A stretch of 64,000 nt of DNA, taken from assembly GCF_016741935.1 (NCBI RefSeq), contig NZ_JAERRG010000009.1:1-64000 (forward strand), given 5' to 3'. A program made the position numbers and the translations under genes. This document shows positions 38,651 through 47,774 of this stretch, in pieces; the first letter of the stretch is position 1; every line of letters begins with the position of its first letter. Source of the DNA: Streptomyces endocoffeicus. Lineage in GTDB: Bacteria; Actinomycetota; Actinomycetes; Streptomycetales; Streptomycetaceae. Below the pieces are notes generated by a model. It ran no database searches. It was given only the letters and a program-made list of their open reading frames with translations, and was not told the origin of the DNA.

Positions 38651-39829
38651 TTATCCGAGTACGCGGGATGCCCCGATCGGCAGATCCCACAGCTCCTCGC
38701 GCGGCCGCCCGGTGGCCTCCCAGGCCGCGCGGATCCGGTGCAGCGGCTCCAGGGGCGGCTCGGCCGCGAGCAGGAAGGTGGACCAGTGCATGGGCGCCAG
38801 CACCCGCGCCCCCAGGTCCAGATGCGCCTGTACGGCCTCCTCCGGATCGGTGTGCACCCCGGTCAGCATCCAGCGCGGCTCGTACGCGCCGATGGGCAGC
38901 AGCGCGACATCGATGCCCGGGTAGCGGCGGCCGATCTGCCGGAACCAGTGGCCGTAACCGGTGTCCCCGGCGAAGTACACCCGCTGTCCGTCGGGCGCGG
39001 TGATGACCCATCCGCCCCACAGCGAGCGGCAGGTGTCGGTGAGGGTGCGCTTGCTCCAGTGGTGGGCCGGGACGAAGTCGAAGCGGACCGGGCCGTCCTC
39101 GCCGGGCAGTTCGGCCGCCTCCCACCAGTCCAGCTCGGTCACCCGGGTGAATCCGCGCACCCGGAACCAGCGGGCGAGCCCGGCGGGCACGAAGACCGGC
39201 GTCGCCTTCGGCAGCCGTTTGACCGTGGGCGCGTCCAGATGGTCGTAGTGGTTGTGGCTGATGACGACCGCGTCCACGGGCGGCAGGTCCTCCCAGCGGA
39301 CCCCCACCGGAGTGACCCGGGCCGGGGTGCCGAGGATCTTGCGGGCCCAGACCGGGTCGGTGAGCACGGTGAGCCCGCCGATCCGCACCACCCAGCTGGC
39401 GTGCCCGGCCCAGGTGAGCGCGGTCAAGCCGGGGCCGATGAGCGGCAGCGGGCCCGGTTCGAAGGGCAGCTCGGGGATGTCGCGGAGCGTCTCCACGGAC
39501 GGTCTGAGCCACCCCTCCCGGGCCAGCCGGGCCAGCGCCCGCACCCCCGGCAGCGGGGAGGTGAGCCGGTCGGCGAACGACGGCGGCCAACTGCGGATCT
39601 CACCCGGCGGACGCGGGGCGCCCGGCGCGGGGACGGTGGGCTCCAGGCCGCCCGGCTGGGGGCCACCCGGCTCCAGGCCGCCCGGCTCCAGGCCGCCCGG
39701 CTCAGGGACGGCCGGGGCCAGCCGGGGCCGGGTGGCGCCGGGCCGGGCGCGGCGCCGCCCGGCCGGTTCGGCCGGTTCCGCGGGCTCCGTCGGCTCCGCC
39801 GGTTCCGCCTGCTCGGCGTGGTCCGTCAT
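38651..39829 (-). CDS. MBL-fold hydrolase, NAPE-PLD-like, with repeat N-terminus
   Basis: A 392-residue metallo-hydrolase. The zinc motif is VVISHNHYDHLDAPT (HxHxDH), with TWAGHASWVVRIGG before it, VPAHHWSKR after it and the later YFAGDTGYGHWF and LLPIGAYEPRWM, a set typical of the NAPE-PLD/RomA-like group. The first 80 residues are low complexity: AEPAEPTEPAEPAEPAG and EPGGLEPGGLEPGG repeats. ATG 39829 follows GGGAG at 8 bases. Substrate unknown. Confidence 0.82.
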   Translation of the reverse strand: MTDHAEQAEPAEPTEPAEPAEPAGRRRARPGATRPRLAPAVPEPGGLEPGGLEPGGPQPGGLEPTVPAPGAPRPPGEIRSWPPSFADRLTSPLPGVRALARLAREGWLRPSVETLRDIPELPFEPGPLPLIGPGLTALTWAGHASWVVRIGGLTVLTDPVWARKILGTPARVTPVGVRWEDLPPVDAVVISHNHYDHLDAPTVKRLPKATPVFVPAGLARWFRVRGFTRVTELDWWEAAELPGEDGPVRFDFVPAHHWSKRTLTDTCRSLWGGWVITAPDGQRVYFAGDTGYGHWFRQIGRRYPGIDVALLPIGAYEPRWMLTGVHTDPEEAVQAHLDLGARVLAPMHWSTFLLAAEPPLEPLHRIRAAWEATGRPREELWDLPIGASRVLG

Positions 39830-39942
39830 GGCCTGGCTCCCTTCCGTATCTGGGCCGTCTTCCGTATCTATCCGGGCCGTGTCCGGGCCGGCCCCTCGGT
39901 GCCGGCGCGCCTCGGAGGTCCGTGGCTGGGGTCCGGGGCGGC

Positions 39943-41166
39943 TCAGCTCACCGGACTGCTTTCGATCAGGTCGCGGAAGGCCGCCTCGAAGGCGCCCAAC
40001 GCCGTGGCCACATGGGGCAGTTCCAGCGGATCCGGCGTCCGGAGCGCCCGTAGCCGCGACTCCTCCGCCGCGCCGAGCAGCGGCAGGGTCGCCAGCCGGA
40101 GCCGCAGGGTGTGCGGAGGGTCGCCGAAGCGGTGGCCCCCGGCCACGCTCCGGCCGATCCGCCGCACCAGCTCGCGCTCCAGCTCCACCGAGTCGGTGAT
40201 GCCACGGGCGGCGAGCACCCCGCGCAGCTCGTCGAGGTCGGCGTAGAGATGCCGGCCGGCCTGCGGCGGGCGGGCCAGCGCCCCGACGGCGGTCAGCGCG
40301 CGGTAGGCGGCCGCGGCCACGGCCCCGTGCGCCCGGACGGCGGCCGCCAGCCGGTCCCGTACCGGCTCGGGCTCGTCGAGGGCGTACGCGGCGGCCGCCG
40401 CGATGGGCGCGGGCAGCCCGGACCGTACGGCGGTGAGCAGCGACAGCACCCGGCCGCGCAGCTCCGCCCCGCGCTCGGTCGCGGGGAACCGGGCGATCGC
40501 GGCGGGCCAGCCCGCCGGGGTGAAGGCGCCCGCCAGATCGGAGAGCACGATCACGTTCTCGGGGGACATCTCGGCCGGGCTGAGCAGCACCGTGCCCCGC
40601 GGATGGTGGACGGTGTCCCGCCAGGTCTCGTCGCTGACGATCAGCAGCCCCTCGGCCACGGCCGCCTCGCACACCTCGTGCAGCAGCTCGGGCGGGGCCA
40701 CGGTGCCGGTGGGGTCGTCGGCCGCCGACAGCAGCAGGACCCTGGGCACCCCGCCCTCGGCGCGGATCCTGCGCACGATCTCCAGCAGCGCGAACGGATC
40801 GGGCAGCCCACCGCATTCGGCCGGGACGGGCGCGTGGTGGGCGCGCCGGTCCACCAGCCGCACCAGCGGCGCGTACCAGGCGGCGCAGGGGCGGGGCAGC
40901 AGCACATCGCCGCCGGGGGCCGAGGCGAGCAGCGCCAGCAGCAGCGGTTCGGCGCCGGGGGCGACCACGACATGCTCGGGGTCGGTCCACAGCCCGCGCC
41001 GCGACCAGTAGCCACAGGCCGCCGAGCGCAGCCCGGCCGAGCCGCCGACCGGGCCCGGCGCGGTGTGACCGGCCGCCGCGACGAAGCTGTCGAGCAGCTC
41101 CGGGAGGACCGGCAGTCCGCCGTCGTCCCGGTCCGCCGGTGCCGGAGCGGTCCACTGCCGCTGCAT
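39943..41166 (-). CDS. Aminotransferase class I/II-fold protein, probable loss of PLP lysine
   Basis: A 407-residue protein with a fold type I aminotransferase plan. It has VVVAPGAEPLLLALL early, a substrate-binding VLLLSAADDPTGTVAPPELL and the D-x-x-W motif in IVSDETWRDTV. Where these enzymes have the Schiff-base lysine (S-L-S-K-x-F), this one reads VLSDLAGAFTPAGWPAA, placing Gly or Ala at the lysine site. The chain may therefore be a non-catalytic or altered member. ATG 41166 has GGAGGT at 8 bases. It is upstream of, and transcribed with, the metallo-hydrolase (113 bases apart). Confidence 0.7.
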   Translation of the reverse strand: MQRQWTAPAPADRDDGGLPVLPELLDSFVAAAGHTAPGPVGGSAGLRSAACGYWSRRGLWTDPEHVVVAPGAEPLLLALLASAPGGDVLLPRPCAAWYAPLVRLVDRRAHHAPVPAECGGLPDPFALLEIVRRIRAEGGVPRVLLLSAADDPTGTVAPPELLHEVCEAAVAEGLLIVSDETWRDTVHHPRGTVLLSPAEMSPENVIVLSDLAGAFTPAGWPAAIARFPATERGAELRGRVLSLLTAVRSGLPAPIAAAAAYALDEPEPVRDRLAAAVRAHGAVAAAAYRALTAVGALARPPQAGRHLYADLDELRGVLAARGITDSVELERELVRRIGRSVAGGHRFGDPPHTLRLRLATLPLLGAAEESRLRALRTPDPLELPHVATALGAFEAAFRDLIESSPVS

Positions 41167-41272
41167 TCCGTCCACACCTCCGCCCGTGTCCGGCGGGTCA
41201 CCGCCCACGTATGTCCACCTTCGCAGATCTCCGGCGCCGTTTCGCGGAAGGGGCCCGGGGGACCCGGGCGCC

Positions 41273-41815
41273 ATGACAGCGACGCCGGAACAACACGATG
41301 TGGTGGCCCTGCTCACCGCGGACCACCGCACGGTGCGCGACCTCTTCGAGGGGTACCGCGCCGCCACCGACCCGGAGCGGCGGCGGCAGCTGGTCGACCG
41401 GATGACGGTGGCGGTGGTGCGGCACTCCGTGACCGAGGAGGTCCATCTGTACCCCACGGTCCGCAAGGCGCTGCCGAACGGCGACCGGATCGCCGACGAG
41501 GAGATCGAGGAGCTGACCGAGGCCGAGCGGATCCTGTCCGACCTGGACGCCGTGGACCCCCGGGACCGGCGGTTCGACCCGCTGGTCCGGGAGCTGATGG
41601 ACGTGGTGTCCATGCATATCCGCGGCGAGGAGGACCTGGTCTTCCCCGAGCTGCGGGAGCGGCTCACCCCCGAGGAGCGGATGGCGCTGGGCCTGCGGGT
41701 CGGCGAGGCGGCGGCCGCGGCGCAAGGGGTGCCCCCGGTCAGCCCGGAAGGTCCCGGTCCGGGCCGGACGCTGGCCGATCGGGTCCGGGAGCGGCTGACC
41801 GGCCGAACTCGATGA
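41273..41815 (+). CDS. Hemerythrin domain-containing protein
   Basis: A 180-residue protein with the HHE four-helix bundle. Di-iron ligands fit HDVVALLTADHRTVRDLFEGY (His8, His18), VVRHSVTEEVHLYP (His/Glu/His) and HIRGEEDLVFPEL (His/Glu). Such proteins sense or scavenge oxygen, NO or peroxide. The C-terminal tail (GPGPGRTLADRVRERL) is species-variable. The last 77 bases overlap the end of the convergent GAF-ANTAR gene. Confidence 0.85.
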   Translation: MTATPEQHDVVALLTADHRTVRDLFEGYRAATDPERRRQLVDRMTVAVVRHSVTEEVHLYPTVRKALPNGDRIADEEIEELTEAERILSDLDAVDPRDRRFDPLVRELMDVVSMHIRGEEDLVFPELRERLTPEERMALGLRVGEAAAAAQGVPPVSPEGPGPGRTLADRVRERLTGRTR

Positions 41816-42527
41816 GGTTCCGCTCCAGACCGCGGCCGCGGGTGCGCACCACGGTCTCGGCGAGCTCCGCCAGCTTGCGGTTGGTCCGCTGGGAGAGCCG
41901 GCGCAGCAGGTCGAACGCCTGGTCCGGGTCGCAGCCCAGGACGTACATGACGATTCCGCACGCCTGGTCCACCACCGGCCGGCTGCGCAGCGCCGTGTCC
42001 AGCTGGTCGACCTGGACCAGGGCGGCCCGGTAGAGCCGGTCGCGGGCCATGCTCTCGGTGGCCAGGTCGCCGAGCAGCCCGGTGGCGCCCTGAGCGGCCC
42101 TCCGCAGGGGCCCCGGGCGCAGCCCGTAGACCGAGACGGTCACGGTGAGTCCGTCGCAGGCGAAGGGCAGGGCGGCGGAGGACCGGATGCCCGCGTCCAG
42201 CGCCCGCGCCCGGTAGCGCGGCCAGCGGTCGTCGTGGAGCAGGTCGTCGGCGCCCGCCGGGCGGCCGGTGTTCAGCGCCGCGAGGATCGGGCCCTCCCCG
42301 ACCCGCAGCTGGACCGACACCAGCGCGGACAGATCGGGGTGGGTGGCCGCCGTGGTCCGGTCGGCGTCCACGCCGCCGGGGGGCTCCTCGGCGAGTACGG
42401 CGGTGGCGGTGGCCCCGCAGCTCTCGGGTGTGCCCGCGGCGGCCTGCTCCGCCAGTTCGGCCAGACCGCGCCCGAGGGAGGGTGCGTCGGGCTGGAAGGC
42501 CGCGCGGATGTGCGTACGGTCGGTCAT
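41739..42527 (-). CDS. GAF-ANTAR RNA-binding regulator
   Basis: A 262-residue protein. A GAF sensor (about residues 20-150, with VQLRVGEGPILAAL and SSAALPFACDGLTV) is followed by an ANTAR domain, LDTALRSRPVVDQACGIVMYVLGCDPDQAFDLLRRLSQRTNRKLAELAETVV. ANTAR proteins bind dual-hairpin RNAs to prevent termination. ATG 42527 has AAAGGAG upstream. The gene converges on and overlaps the hemerythrin gene by 77 bases. Confidence 0.85.
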   Translation of the reverse strand: MTDRTHIRAAFQPDAPSLGRGLAELAEQAAAGTPESCGATATAVLAEEPPGGVDADRTTAATHPDLSALVSVQLRVGEGPILAALNTGRPAGADDLLHDDRWPRYRARALDAGIRSSAALPFACDGLTVTVSVYGLRPGPLRRAAQGATGLLGDLATESMARDRLYRAALVQVDQLDTALRSRPVVDQACGIVMYVLGCDPDQAFDLLRRLSQRTNRKLAELAETVVRTRGRGLERNLIEFGRSAAPGPDRPASGPDRDLPG

Positions 42528-42671
42528 CGCCGAGTTCACTCCTTTCGCTCCGGTGCGATGTGCTGTCCGGCCCCGTCCTTCCGGGGCCCCGATTTCTTCG
42601 GGTCTCCCCGCACTTGAGTGGAAAACACCACCCGTGCGGCCCGGTGAGTGCGGTCAGGCTACGGTGTGCCC

Positions 42672-43865
42672 ATGCCAGAGGCGCAGGAGTTTGGTGCGGA
42701 GCTCGCGGACTTCCGCAGACGGGTGGAAGAGTTGCGGACCGCGCGGGCGCTGCCCTCCCAGGAGCGGCCTTCCCTGCTGGACGCCGCCCTCTTCGAACTC
42801 CAGCATGTGGTGGACGTGCTGTGGCCACGGTACGAGGAACTGACGGCCGCCTCACCCCGCGGCCCCGGCGGCGGCCGGGGCGACCCGCAGGAACAGCAGC
42901 TGCTGCGGGCGCTGTTCCAGCGGCTGCCGATCGCCACGGTGCTGCTGGACCGCGACGCCGTGGTGCGGCGCATGAACTTCACCGCCACCCAGTTGTTCCA
43001 CACCCGGGCCGGATACGCCACCGGCCGCCCGCTCACCGCCGCGCTGCGGCGCGACGGGCAGGCGGCGCTGCGCTCGCAGGTCGCCGCGGTCGCGCGCGGC
43101 GAGGGCGACCGCAGTCTGACGGTGTGGCTGTCGCAGCCGCCCGTCCACGGTGAGGTGCGGGTGACCCTGGCCGCGCTGCGGCCGCCGGGCGAGCCCCATC
43201 CGGCGGTGCTGGCGGCGTTCCAGCCCGGGGTGGCCGGCCCGTCGGCGGACGAGGGGGCGGCCGGGGTGTGGGCCCAGGAGTCCCGGCCGGATCTGGGCGA
43301 GGTGTCCCGCCATGCCGAGCTGCTGGACCTGGTGGACGACATGACGGCGGCGCTGCTGCGGGTGGACCCGGCCGGGGACGGCCCGGAGGCGGCGCTGACC
43401 GCGGCCGCGGAGGTGCTGCACGGCCGGTTCGCGGACTGGGTGATCGCCGATCTGGCCCCGGAGGCCGGTCCCGGCAACCCGCGCCGGGTGGCGGCCCTCG
43501 GCCCGCGGGACGCGGTGGGCGACCGTACGGCGTCCCTGGCCGAGCAGGATCCGGCCGACTGCCCCCTGGTGGTGGACGCGCTGTACGACGGGGCCTCCAC
43601 GCTGTGGGTGAGCCCGGTCGACGCCGACGCCTTCGGCCGGGACGCGACGGGAGCTCCGGTGCTGGTGCGGGAGGAGGTCACCTCGCTGCTGTGCATACCC
43701 CTGCGCGCGGGCGCGGGCCCGGTCCTGGGGTCGCTCACGCTCTTCCGTACGGGCGGGCGGGGTGCCTTCGAGATGGCGGAGGCGGGCGTGGCGGACCGGA
43801 TTTCCCGCCATGTCGCCCTGGCCATGGCGCGCACGGCCGAGCGCGCCCCGGCCCCCGGGGCGTGA
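42672..43865 (+). CDS. PAS/GAF-domain sensor protein
   Basis: A 397-residue cytoplasmic protein without an output domain. A helical N-terminus (RRRVEELRTARALPSQ..ELQHVVDVLWPRYEEL) leads to a PAS domain (about residues 78-175, LFQRLPIATVLLDRDAVVRRMNFTATQLF) and a GAF domain (about 220-385, ending SLLCIPLRAGAGPVLGSLTLFR). In Streptomyces such N-PAS-GAF proteins usually end with a SpoIIE phosphatase; this one stops after the GAF. It is immediately upstream of the sigma factor remnant, so it may have fed a sigma-B-type stress circuit. Confidence 0.75.
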   Translation: MPEAQEFGAELADFRRRVEELRTARALPSQERPSLLDAALFELQHVVDVLWPRYEELTAASPRGPGGGRGDPQEQQLLRALFQRLPIATVLLDRDAVVRRMNFTATQLFHTRAGYATGRPLTAALRRDGQAALRSQVAAVARGEGDRSLTVWLSQPPVHGEVRVTLAALRPPGEPHPAVLAAFQPGVAGPSADEGAAGVWAQESRPDLGEVSRHAELLDLVDDMTAALLRVDPAGDGPEAALTAAAEVLHGRFADWVIADLAPEAGPGNPRRVAALGPRDAVGDRTASLAEQDPADCPLVVDALYDGASTLWVSPVDADAFGRDATGAPVLVREEVTSLLCIPLRAGAGPVLGSLTLFRTGGRGAFEMAEAGVADRISRHVALAMARTAERAPAPGA

Positions 43866-43904
43866 GCCGGCCGCGGCACCCGCTCGGGCCGCACCGGCCC
43901 CCGC

Positions 43905-44179
43905 TCAGGCCGCACCGGGCCGTGCCGGTCTGCCCAGCCGGGCGCGGGTGTCGCTGAGCAGGCGGGAGACCCGCGTCCGGGAGATGCCGAGCCGGCCGGC
44001 GATCCGGCTCTGGGGCTCGCCGCGGAGACGGCCTTGGCCAAGCCGACCATGGCGACCTGCCGCAGATCCTCGGTGACCTCGCCGCGGTCGCGGAACTGGC
44101 CGGCGAGCCGCTCGGCCATGGGCGTCCAGGCGCGGACGACGTCCCGGCGCGGGGCCTCCTTCGACGGTCCATCCGGCAC
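43905..44179 (-). pseudogene. Sigma-B/F-type sigma factor, internally deleted
   Basis: The minus strand starts like a SigB-type factor (RDVVRAWTPMAERLAGQFRDRGEVTEDLRQVAMVGLAKAV, region 2 start). It then jumps into another frame that gives the last part of region 4.2, EPQSRIAGRLGISRTRVSRL followed by LSDTRARLGRP, with a stop at 43905. About 150-170 codons between them are absent and the junction (near 44020-44030) shifts the frame. No functional sigma factor can be made. GTG 44179 is the probable former start. Confidence 0.8.
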
Positions 44180-44216
44180 ACAGGGCGCGTGCCCGTCCCG
44201 GCCCGGATCAAACGAG

Positions 44217-44241
44217 GTTTCCTTCCCCTGGCCCCGGTTAC
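44217..44241 (+). promoter_or_regulatory. Possible sigma-B-type promoter of the F420 gene
   Basis: GTTT (44217) and GGTTAC (44236-44241) are separated by 15 bases, close to the Streptomyces sigma-B-type consensus GNTT-N14-16-GGGTAC/T. It is 39 bases upstream of the F420-dependent oxidoreductase start. One -10 mismatch is present; the assignment is tentative. Confidence 0.35.
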
Positions 44242-44279
44242 TCGTCGCATCCGCCGGTGTCCGCGCTCGAGGAGGGCCC

Positions 44280-45245
44280 ATGACCGAGTACGGCTACTTC
44301 CTGGCCGCCGAAGAACACGGGCCCGCGGACCTGGTCGAGCAGGCCCGGATGGCGGAGCAGGCCGGTTTCAGTCATCTGTGGATCTCGGACCACTACCACC
44401 CCTGGAACGACGCCCAGGGCCAGAGCTCATTCGTCTGGTCGGTGATCGGCGCCCTCGCCCAGGCCACCAGCCTGCCCGTGCAGACCGCGGTGACCTGCCC
44501 CACCATCCGTATCCACCCCGCCATCGTGGCCCAGGCCGCCGCGACCAGCGCGGTGCTGCTGGAGGGCCGCTTCCGGCTGGGTGTGGGCAGCGGCGAGGCG
44601 CTGAACGAGCATGTGCTGGGCGACCGCTGGCCGCCCGCGCCGATCCGGCTGGAGATGCTGGAGGAGGCCGTGATGGTGATGCGCCAGCTGTTCGAGGGGC
44701 GCCGCGTCATCCATCACGGCAAGCACTACACGGTGGAGAACGCGCGGCTGTACACCGTGCCCGAGGAGCCGGTGCCCATCGACATCGCGGCCTTCGGATC
44801 GGCCGCCGCCGCGCTGGCCGGCCGGGTCGGCGACGGCTTCATCACCATGACCCCGGACGCGGAGCTGGTGGCGCGGTTCCGGCGCGGCAGCGGCGCCGGG
44901 GGCAACAGCAAACCGGCCCGCGGCGGCCTGAAGGTGGCTTACGGCCCGGACCCCGACGAGGCGCTGCGCACCGCCCACCGGCTGTGGCCGACCGAGGGGC
45001 TGCCCGGCGAGGTGCTGTCGACGCTGACCACCCCGGGCCAGTTCGAGCAGGCCGCCCGGCTCGTCACCCCCGAGCGGGTGGCCGGGGAAGTGGTCTGCGG
45101 GGATGACGCGGAGGCGCACGTGGCCGCGCTGAACGCGTACGCGGAGGCCGGGTTCGACACCGTCTACGTCAATCAGATCGGCCCCGACCAGCGCGGATTC
45201 TTCGACTTCTACCGCACCAAGGTGCTGCCGCAGGTCGCCGGTTGA
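44280..45245 (+). CDS. F420-dependent LLM class oxidoreductase, TIGR03557 type
   Basis: A 321-residue TIM-barrel flavin/F420 oxidoreductase. It opens YGYFLAAEEHGPADLVEQARMAEQAGFSHLWISDHYHPW and has TAVTCPTIRIHPAIVAQAAAT, RFRLGVGSGEALNEHVLGDRWP and AAFGSAAAALAGRVGDGFI, all typical of the family. The tail FDTVYVNQIGPDQRGFFDFY is the TIGR03557 end. It uses reduced F420 on an unknown substrate. GAGGAGGG precedes the ATG. It is 31 bases upstream of the ThDP enzyme and probably shares its transcript. Confidence 0.9.
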   Translation: MTEYGYFLAAEEHGPADLVEQARMAEQAGFSHLWISDHYHPWNDAQGQSSFVWSVIGALAQATSLPVQTAVTCPTIRIHPAIVAQAAATSAVLLEGRFRLGVGSGEALNEHVLGDRWPPAPIRLEMLEEAVMVMRQLFEGRRVIHHGKHYTVENARLYTVPEEPVPIDIAAFGSAAAALAGRVGDGFITMTPDAELVARFRRGSGAGGNSKPARGGLKVAYGPDPDEALRTAHRLWPTEGLPGEVLSTLTTPGQFEQAARLVTPERVAGEVVCGDDAEAHVAALNAYAEAGFDTVYVNQIGPDQRGFFDFYRTKVLPQVAG

Positions 45246-45276
45246 CAGCGATCGCCGAGAGGAGCGATGACCCACC

Positions 45277-47082
45277 ATGACCATGAAAGTGGCCGACTAC
45301 ATCCTCGCCCGACTGTCGGAGTGGGGTGTCGAGCATGTGTTCGGCTACCCGGGGGACGGAATCAACGGCCTGCTCGCCGCATGGGGGCGGGCCGAGAACG
45401 AGCCCCGGTTCATCCAGGCCCGGCACGAGGAGATGGCCGCGTTCCAGGCCGTCGGCTACGCCAAGTTCAGCGGCCGCCTCGGCGTCTGCGCGGCGACCTC
45501 GGGGCCCGGCGCGATCCACCTGCTGAACGGGCTGTACGACGCCAAGATGGACCACGTCCCGGTGGTGGCCCTGGTCGGCCAGACCCACCGCAGCGCGATG
45601 GGCGGCTCGTACCAGCAGGAGGTGGATCTGCACAGCCTCTTCAAGGACGTGGCCTCCGACTTCCTGGAGACGGTCACCGTCCCCGAGCAGCTGCCCAACG
45701 TCCTGGACCGGGCCATCCGCACCGCCTACGCCCGCCGCGCCCCCACCGCCGTGATCATCCCGGCGGATGTGCAGGACCTCGACTACTCCGCGCCCACCCA
45801 TGAGTTCAAGATGGTGCCCTCCAGCCTGGACCGCAGCGGCTGGTCCGCGGTGCCCTCCAACAGCGCGGTGGAGCGGGCCGCGGAGGTGCTGAACGCGGGC
45901 GAGCGGGTGGCGATCCTGGTCGGCCAGGGCGCCGCCGGGGCGCGCAAGGAGGTCCAGCGGACGGCCGAGACCCTCGGCGCCGGGGTCGCCAAGGCGCTGC
46001 TCGGCCTGGATGTGCTCAGCGATGAACTGCCCTATGTCACCGGGTCCACCGGGCTGCTGGGCACCCGGCCCTCGTACGAGCTGATGCGGGACTGCGACAC
46101 CCTGCTGACCATCGGCTCCAGCTTTCCGTACAGCCAGTTCCTGCCGGAGTTCGGCAAGGCCCGCGGGGTCCAGATCGATCTCGATCCGCACATGATCGGG
46201 ATGCGCTATCCGTATGAGGTCAATCTGGTCGGTGACGCGCGCGAGACCCTGCTGCGGCTGCTGCCGCTGCTGCAGCGCAAGGAGGCGCGGGACTGGCAGG
46301 AGGAGATCGTCGCGGGCGTACGGCGCTGGCGCGAGGTGATGGGCTCCCGCGCGGAGGTGTCCGCCGACCCGATCAACCCCGAGTACGTGGCCCACTGCCT
46401 GGACCCGCTGCTGCCCTCCGACGCCATCATCACCTGCGACTCCGGCTCCGTCGCCAACTGGTACGCCCGCCATCTGCGGATGCGCGGCGAGATGCGCGGC
46501 TCGCTGTCGGGCACGCTGGCCACGATGGGCTGCGGGGTGCCGTACGCGATCGGCGCCAAGTTCGCCCGCCCGGACCGGCTGGCGGTGGCGCTGGTCGGGG
46601 ACGGCGCGATGCAGATGAACGGCCTGGCCGAGCTGATCACGGTGGCCAAGTACCGCCGGCTGTGGGAGGACCCCCAGCTGGTGGTCGCCATCTGGAACAA
46701 CCAGGATCTCAACCAGGTCACCTGGGAGATGCGGGCGATGGGCGGGGCACCGCAGTTCCCGCCCTCGCAGGCGATCCCCGATGTCTCCTACGCGCGGTTC
46801 GCCGAATCGCTCGGCATGACCGGCATCCGGGTGGAGAAGCCCGAGCAGGTCGAGCGGGCGTGGCGGGAGGCGCTGAGCGCGGACGGCCCGGCGGTCGTGG
46901 AGTTCCTCACCGACCCGGACGTCCCCCCGATCCCGCCGCACGCCACCCGGGAGCAGATGGCGGCCACGGCCGAGTCGATCATCAAGGGCGACCCGGACCG
47001 GGCGGGCATGGTCCGCCAGGGCCTGAAGGCGAAGGCGCGGGAGTTCCTGCCGCACCGGAAGAAGACGCCGGACGACGCCTGA
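45277..47082 (+). CDS. ThDP-dependent enzyme, pyruvate oxidase-like
   Basis: A 601-residue enzyme with the three ThDP domains. The Pyr domain has the catalytic Glu in FIQARHEEMAAFQAVGYAKFSG (about residue 50). The central Rossmann-like domain starts near AVERAAEVLNAGERVAILVGQGAAGA. The PP domain has the Mg/ThDP motif VGDGAMQMN..IWNNQDLNQ. The layout matches pyruvate dehydrogenase (quinone)/oxidase PoxB. If it is an oxidase it makes H2O2, and a catalase is encoded two genes later. FAD binding is possible but not shown by a distinct motif. Confidence 0.82.
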   Translation: MTMKVADYILARLSEWGVEHVFGYPGDGINGLLAAWGRAENEPRFIQARHEEMAAFQAVGYAKFSGRLGVCAATSGPGAIHLLNGLYDAKMDHVPVVALVGQTHRSAMGGSYQQEVDLHSLFKDVASDFLETVTVPEQLPNVLDRAIRTAYARRAPTAVIIPADVQDLDYSAPTHEFKMVPSSLDRSGWSAVPSNSAVERAAEVLNAGERVAILVGQGAAGARKEVQRTAETLGAGVAKALLGLDVLSDELPYVTGSTGLLGTRPSYELMRDCDTLLTIGSSFPYSQFLPEFGKARGVQIDLDPHMIGMRYPYEVNLVGDARETLLRLLPLLQRKEARDWQEEIVAGVRRWREVMGSRAEVSADPINPEYVAHCLDPLLPSDAIITCDSGSVANWYARHLRMRGEMRGSLSGTLATMGCGVPYAIGAKFARPDRLAVALVGDGAMQMNGLAELITVAKYRRLWEDPQLVVAIWNNQDLNQVTWEMRAMGGAPQFPPSQAIPDVSYARFAESLGMTGIRVEKPEQVERAWREALSADGPAVVEFLTDPDVPPIPPHATREQMAATAESIIKGDPDRAGMVRQGLKAKAREFLPHRKKTPDDA

Positions 47083-47098
47083 CGCGCGTGATGTTCCC

Positions 47099-47124
47099 GT
47101 TTCGACCCCGTCCGCGCTGGCTAC
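47099..47124 (+). promoter_or_regulatory. Possible sigma-B-type promoter of the DJ-1/catalase operon
   Basis: GTTT (47099) and GGCTAC (47119-47124), 16 bases apart, resemble the sigma-B-type consensus with one -10 mismatch. It lies 96 bases upstream of the DJ-1 gene; GACCGGAAG repeats fill the interval. Tentative. Confidence 0.3.
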
Positions 47125-47219
47125 CCGCCGCACCGGACGGATGCGATACCCGGACCGGAAGAGACCGGAACCGGACCGGAAGAGGCCGGAAGGTAGAGAC
47201 CGGAAGGACGTGAGCAGCA

Positions 47220-47774
47220 ATGAAGGTCGCCTTTCTCGTCGCCCCGGAAGGCGTGGAGCAGGTCGAGCTGACCGACCCCTGGCAGGCGGTCCGGGACGCC
47301 GGGGGCACCCCGCGTCTGGTGTCCACCAAGCCCGGCCGTATCCAGGCGTTCGACCATCTCGACAAGGCGGACACCTTCGAGGTCGACCAGGTCGTGAAGG
47401 ACGCGACGGTCGAGGAGTACGACGCCCTGGTGCTGCCCGGCGGAGTGGCCAACCCCGACTTCCTGCGCCTGGACCGCAAGGCCGTCGCCTTCGCCAAGGG
47501 CTTCTTCGACGCGGGCAAGCCGGTGGCCGCGATCTGCCACGCCCCCTGGACGCTGGTGGAGGCCGATGTCGTACGCGGCCGCACCCTGACCTCCTGGCCG
47601 AGTCTGCGCACCGACATCACCAACGCCGGCGGGACCTGGGTGGACGAGCAGGTCAAGATCTGCACCGGCGGCCCCAACACCCTGATCACCAGCCGTAAGC
47701 CGGATGACCTCAAGGCGTTCCGCGAGGCGTTCCTGGAGGAGTTCGCGAAGACGACGAAGGGATCGGCACGATGA
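47220..47774 (+). CDS. DJ-1/PfpI family protein
   Basis: A 184-residue class I glutamine-amidotransferase-like protein. The nucleophile elbow is PVAAICHAPW with C106 and H107; E17 in VEQVELTDP is the third conserved residue. Members act as deglycases/chaperones or proteases. Stress-linked PfpI homologues occur next to catalases. It overlaps the catalase start by four bases (ATGA), so both are co-translated. Confidence 0.87.
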   Translation: MKVAFLVAPEGVEQVELTDPWQAVRDAGGTPRLVSTKPGRIQAFDHLDKADTFEVDQVVKDATVEEYDALVLPGGVANPDFLRLDRKAVAFAKGFFDAGKPVAAICHAPWTLVEADVVRGRTLTSWPSLRTDITNAGGTWVDEQVKICTGGPNTLITSRKPDDLKAFREAFLEEFAKTTKGSAR

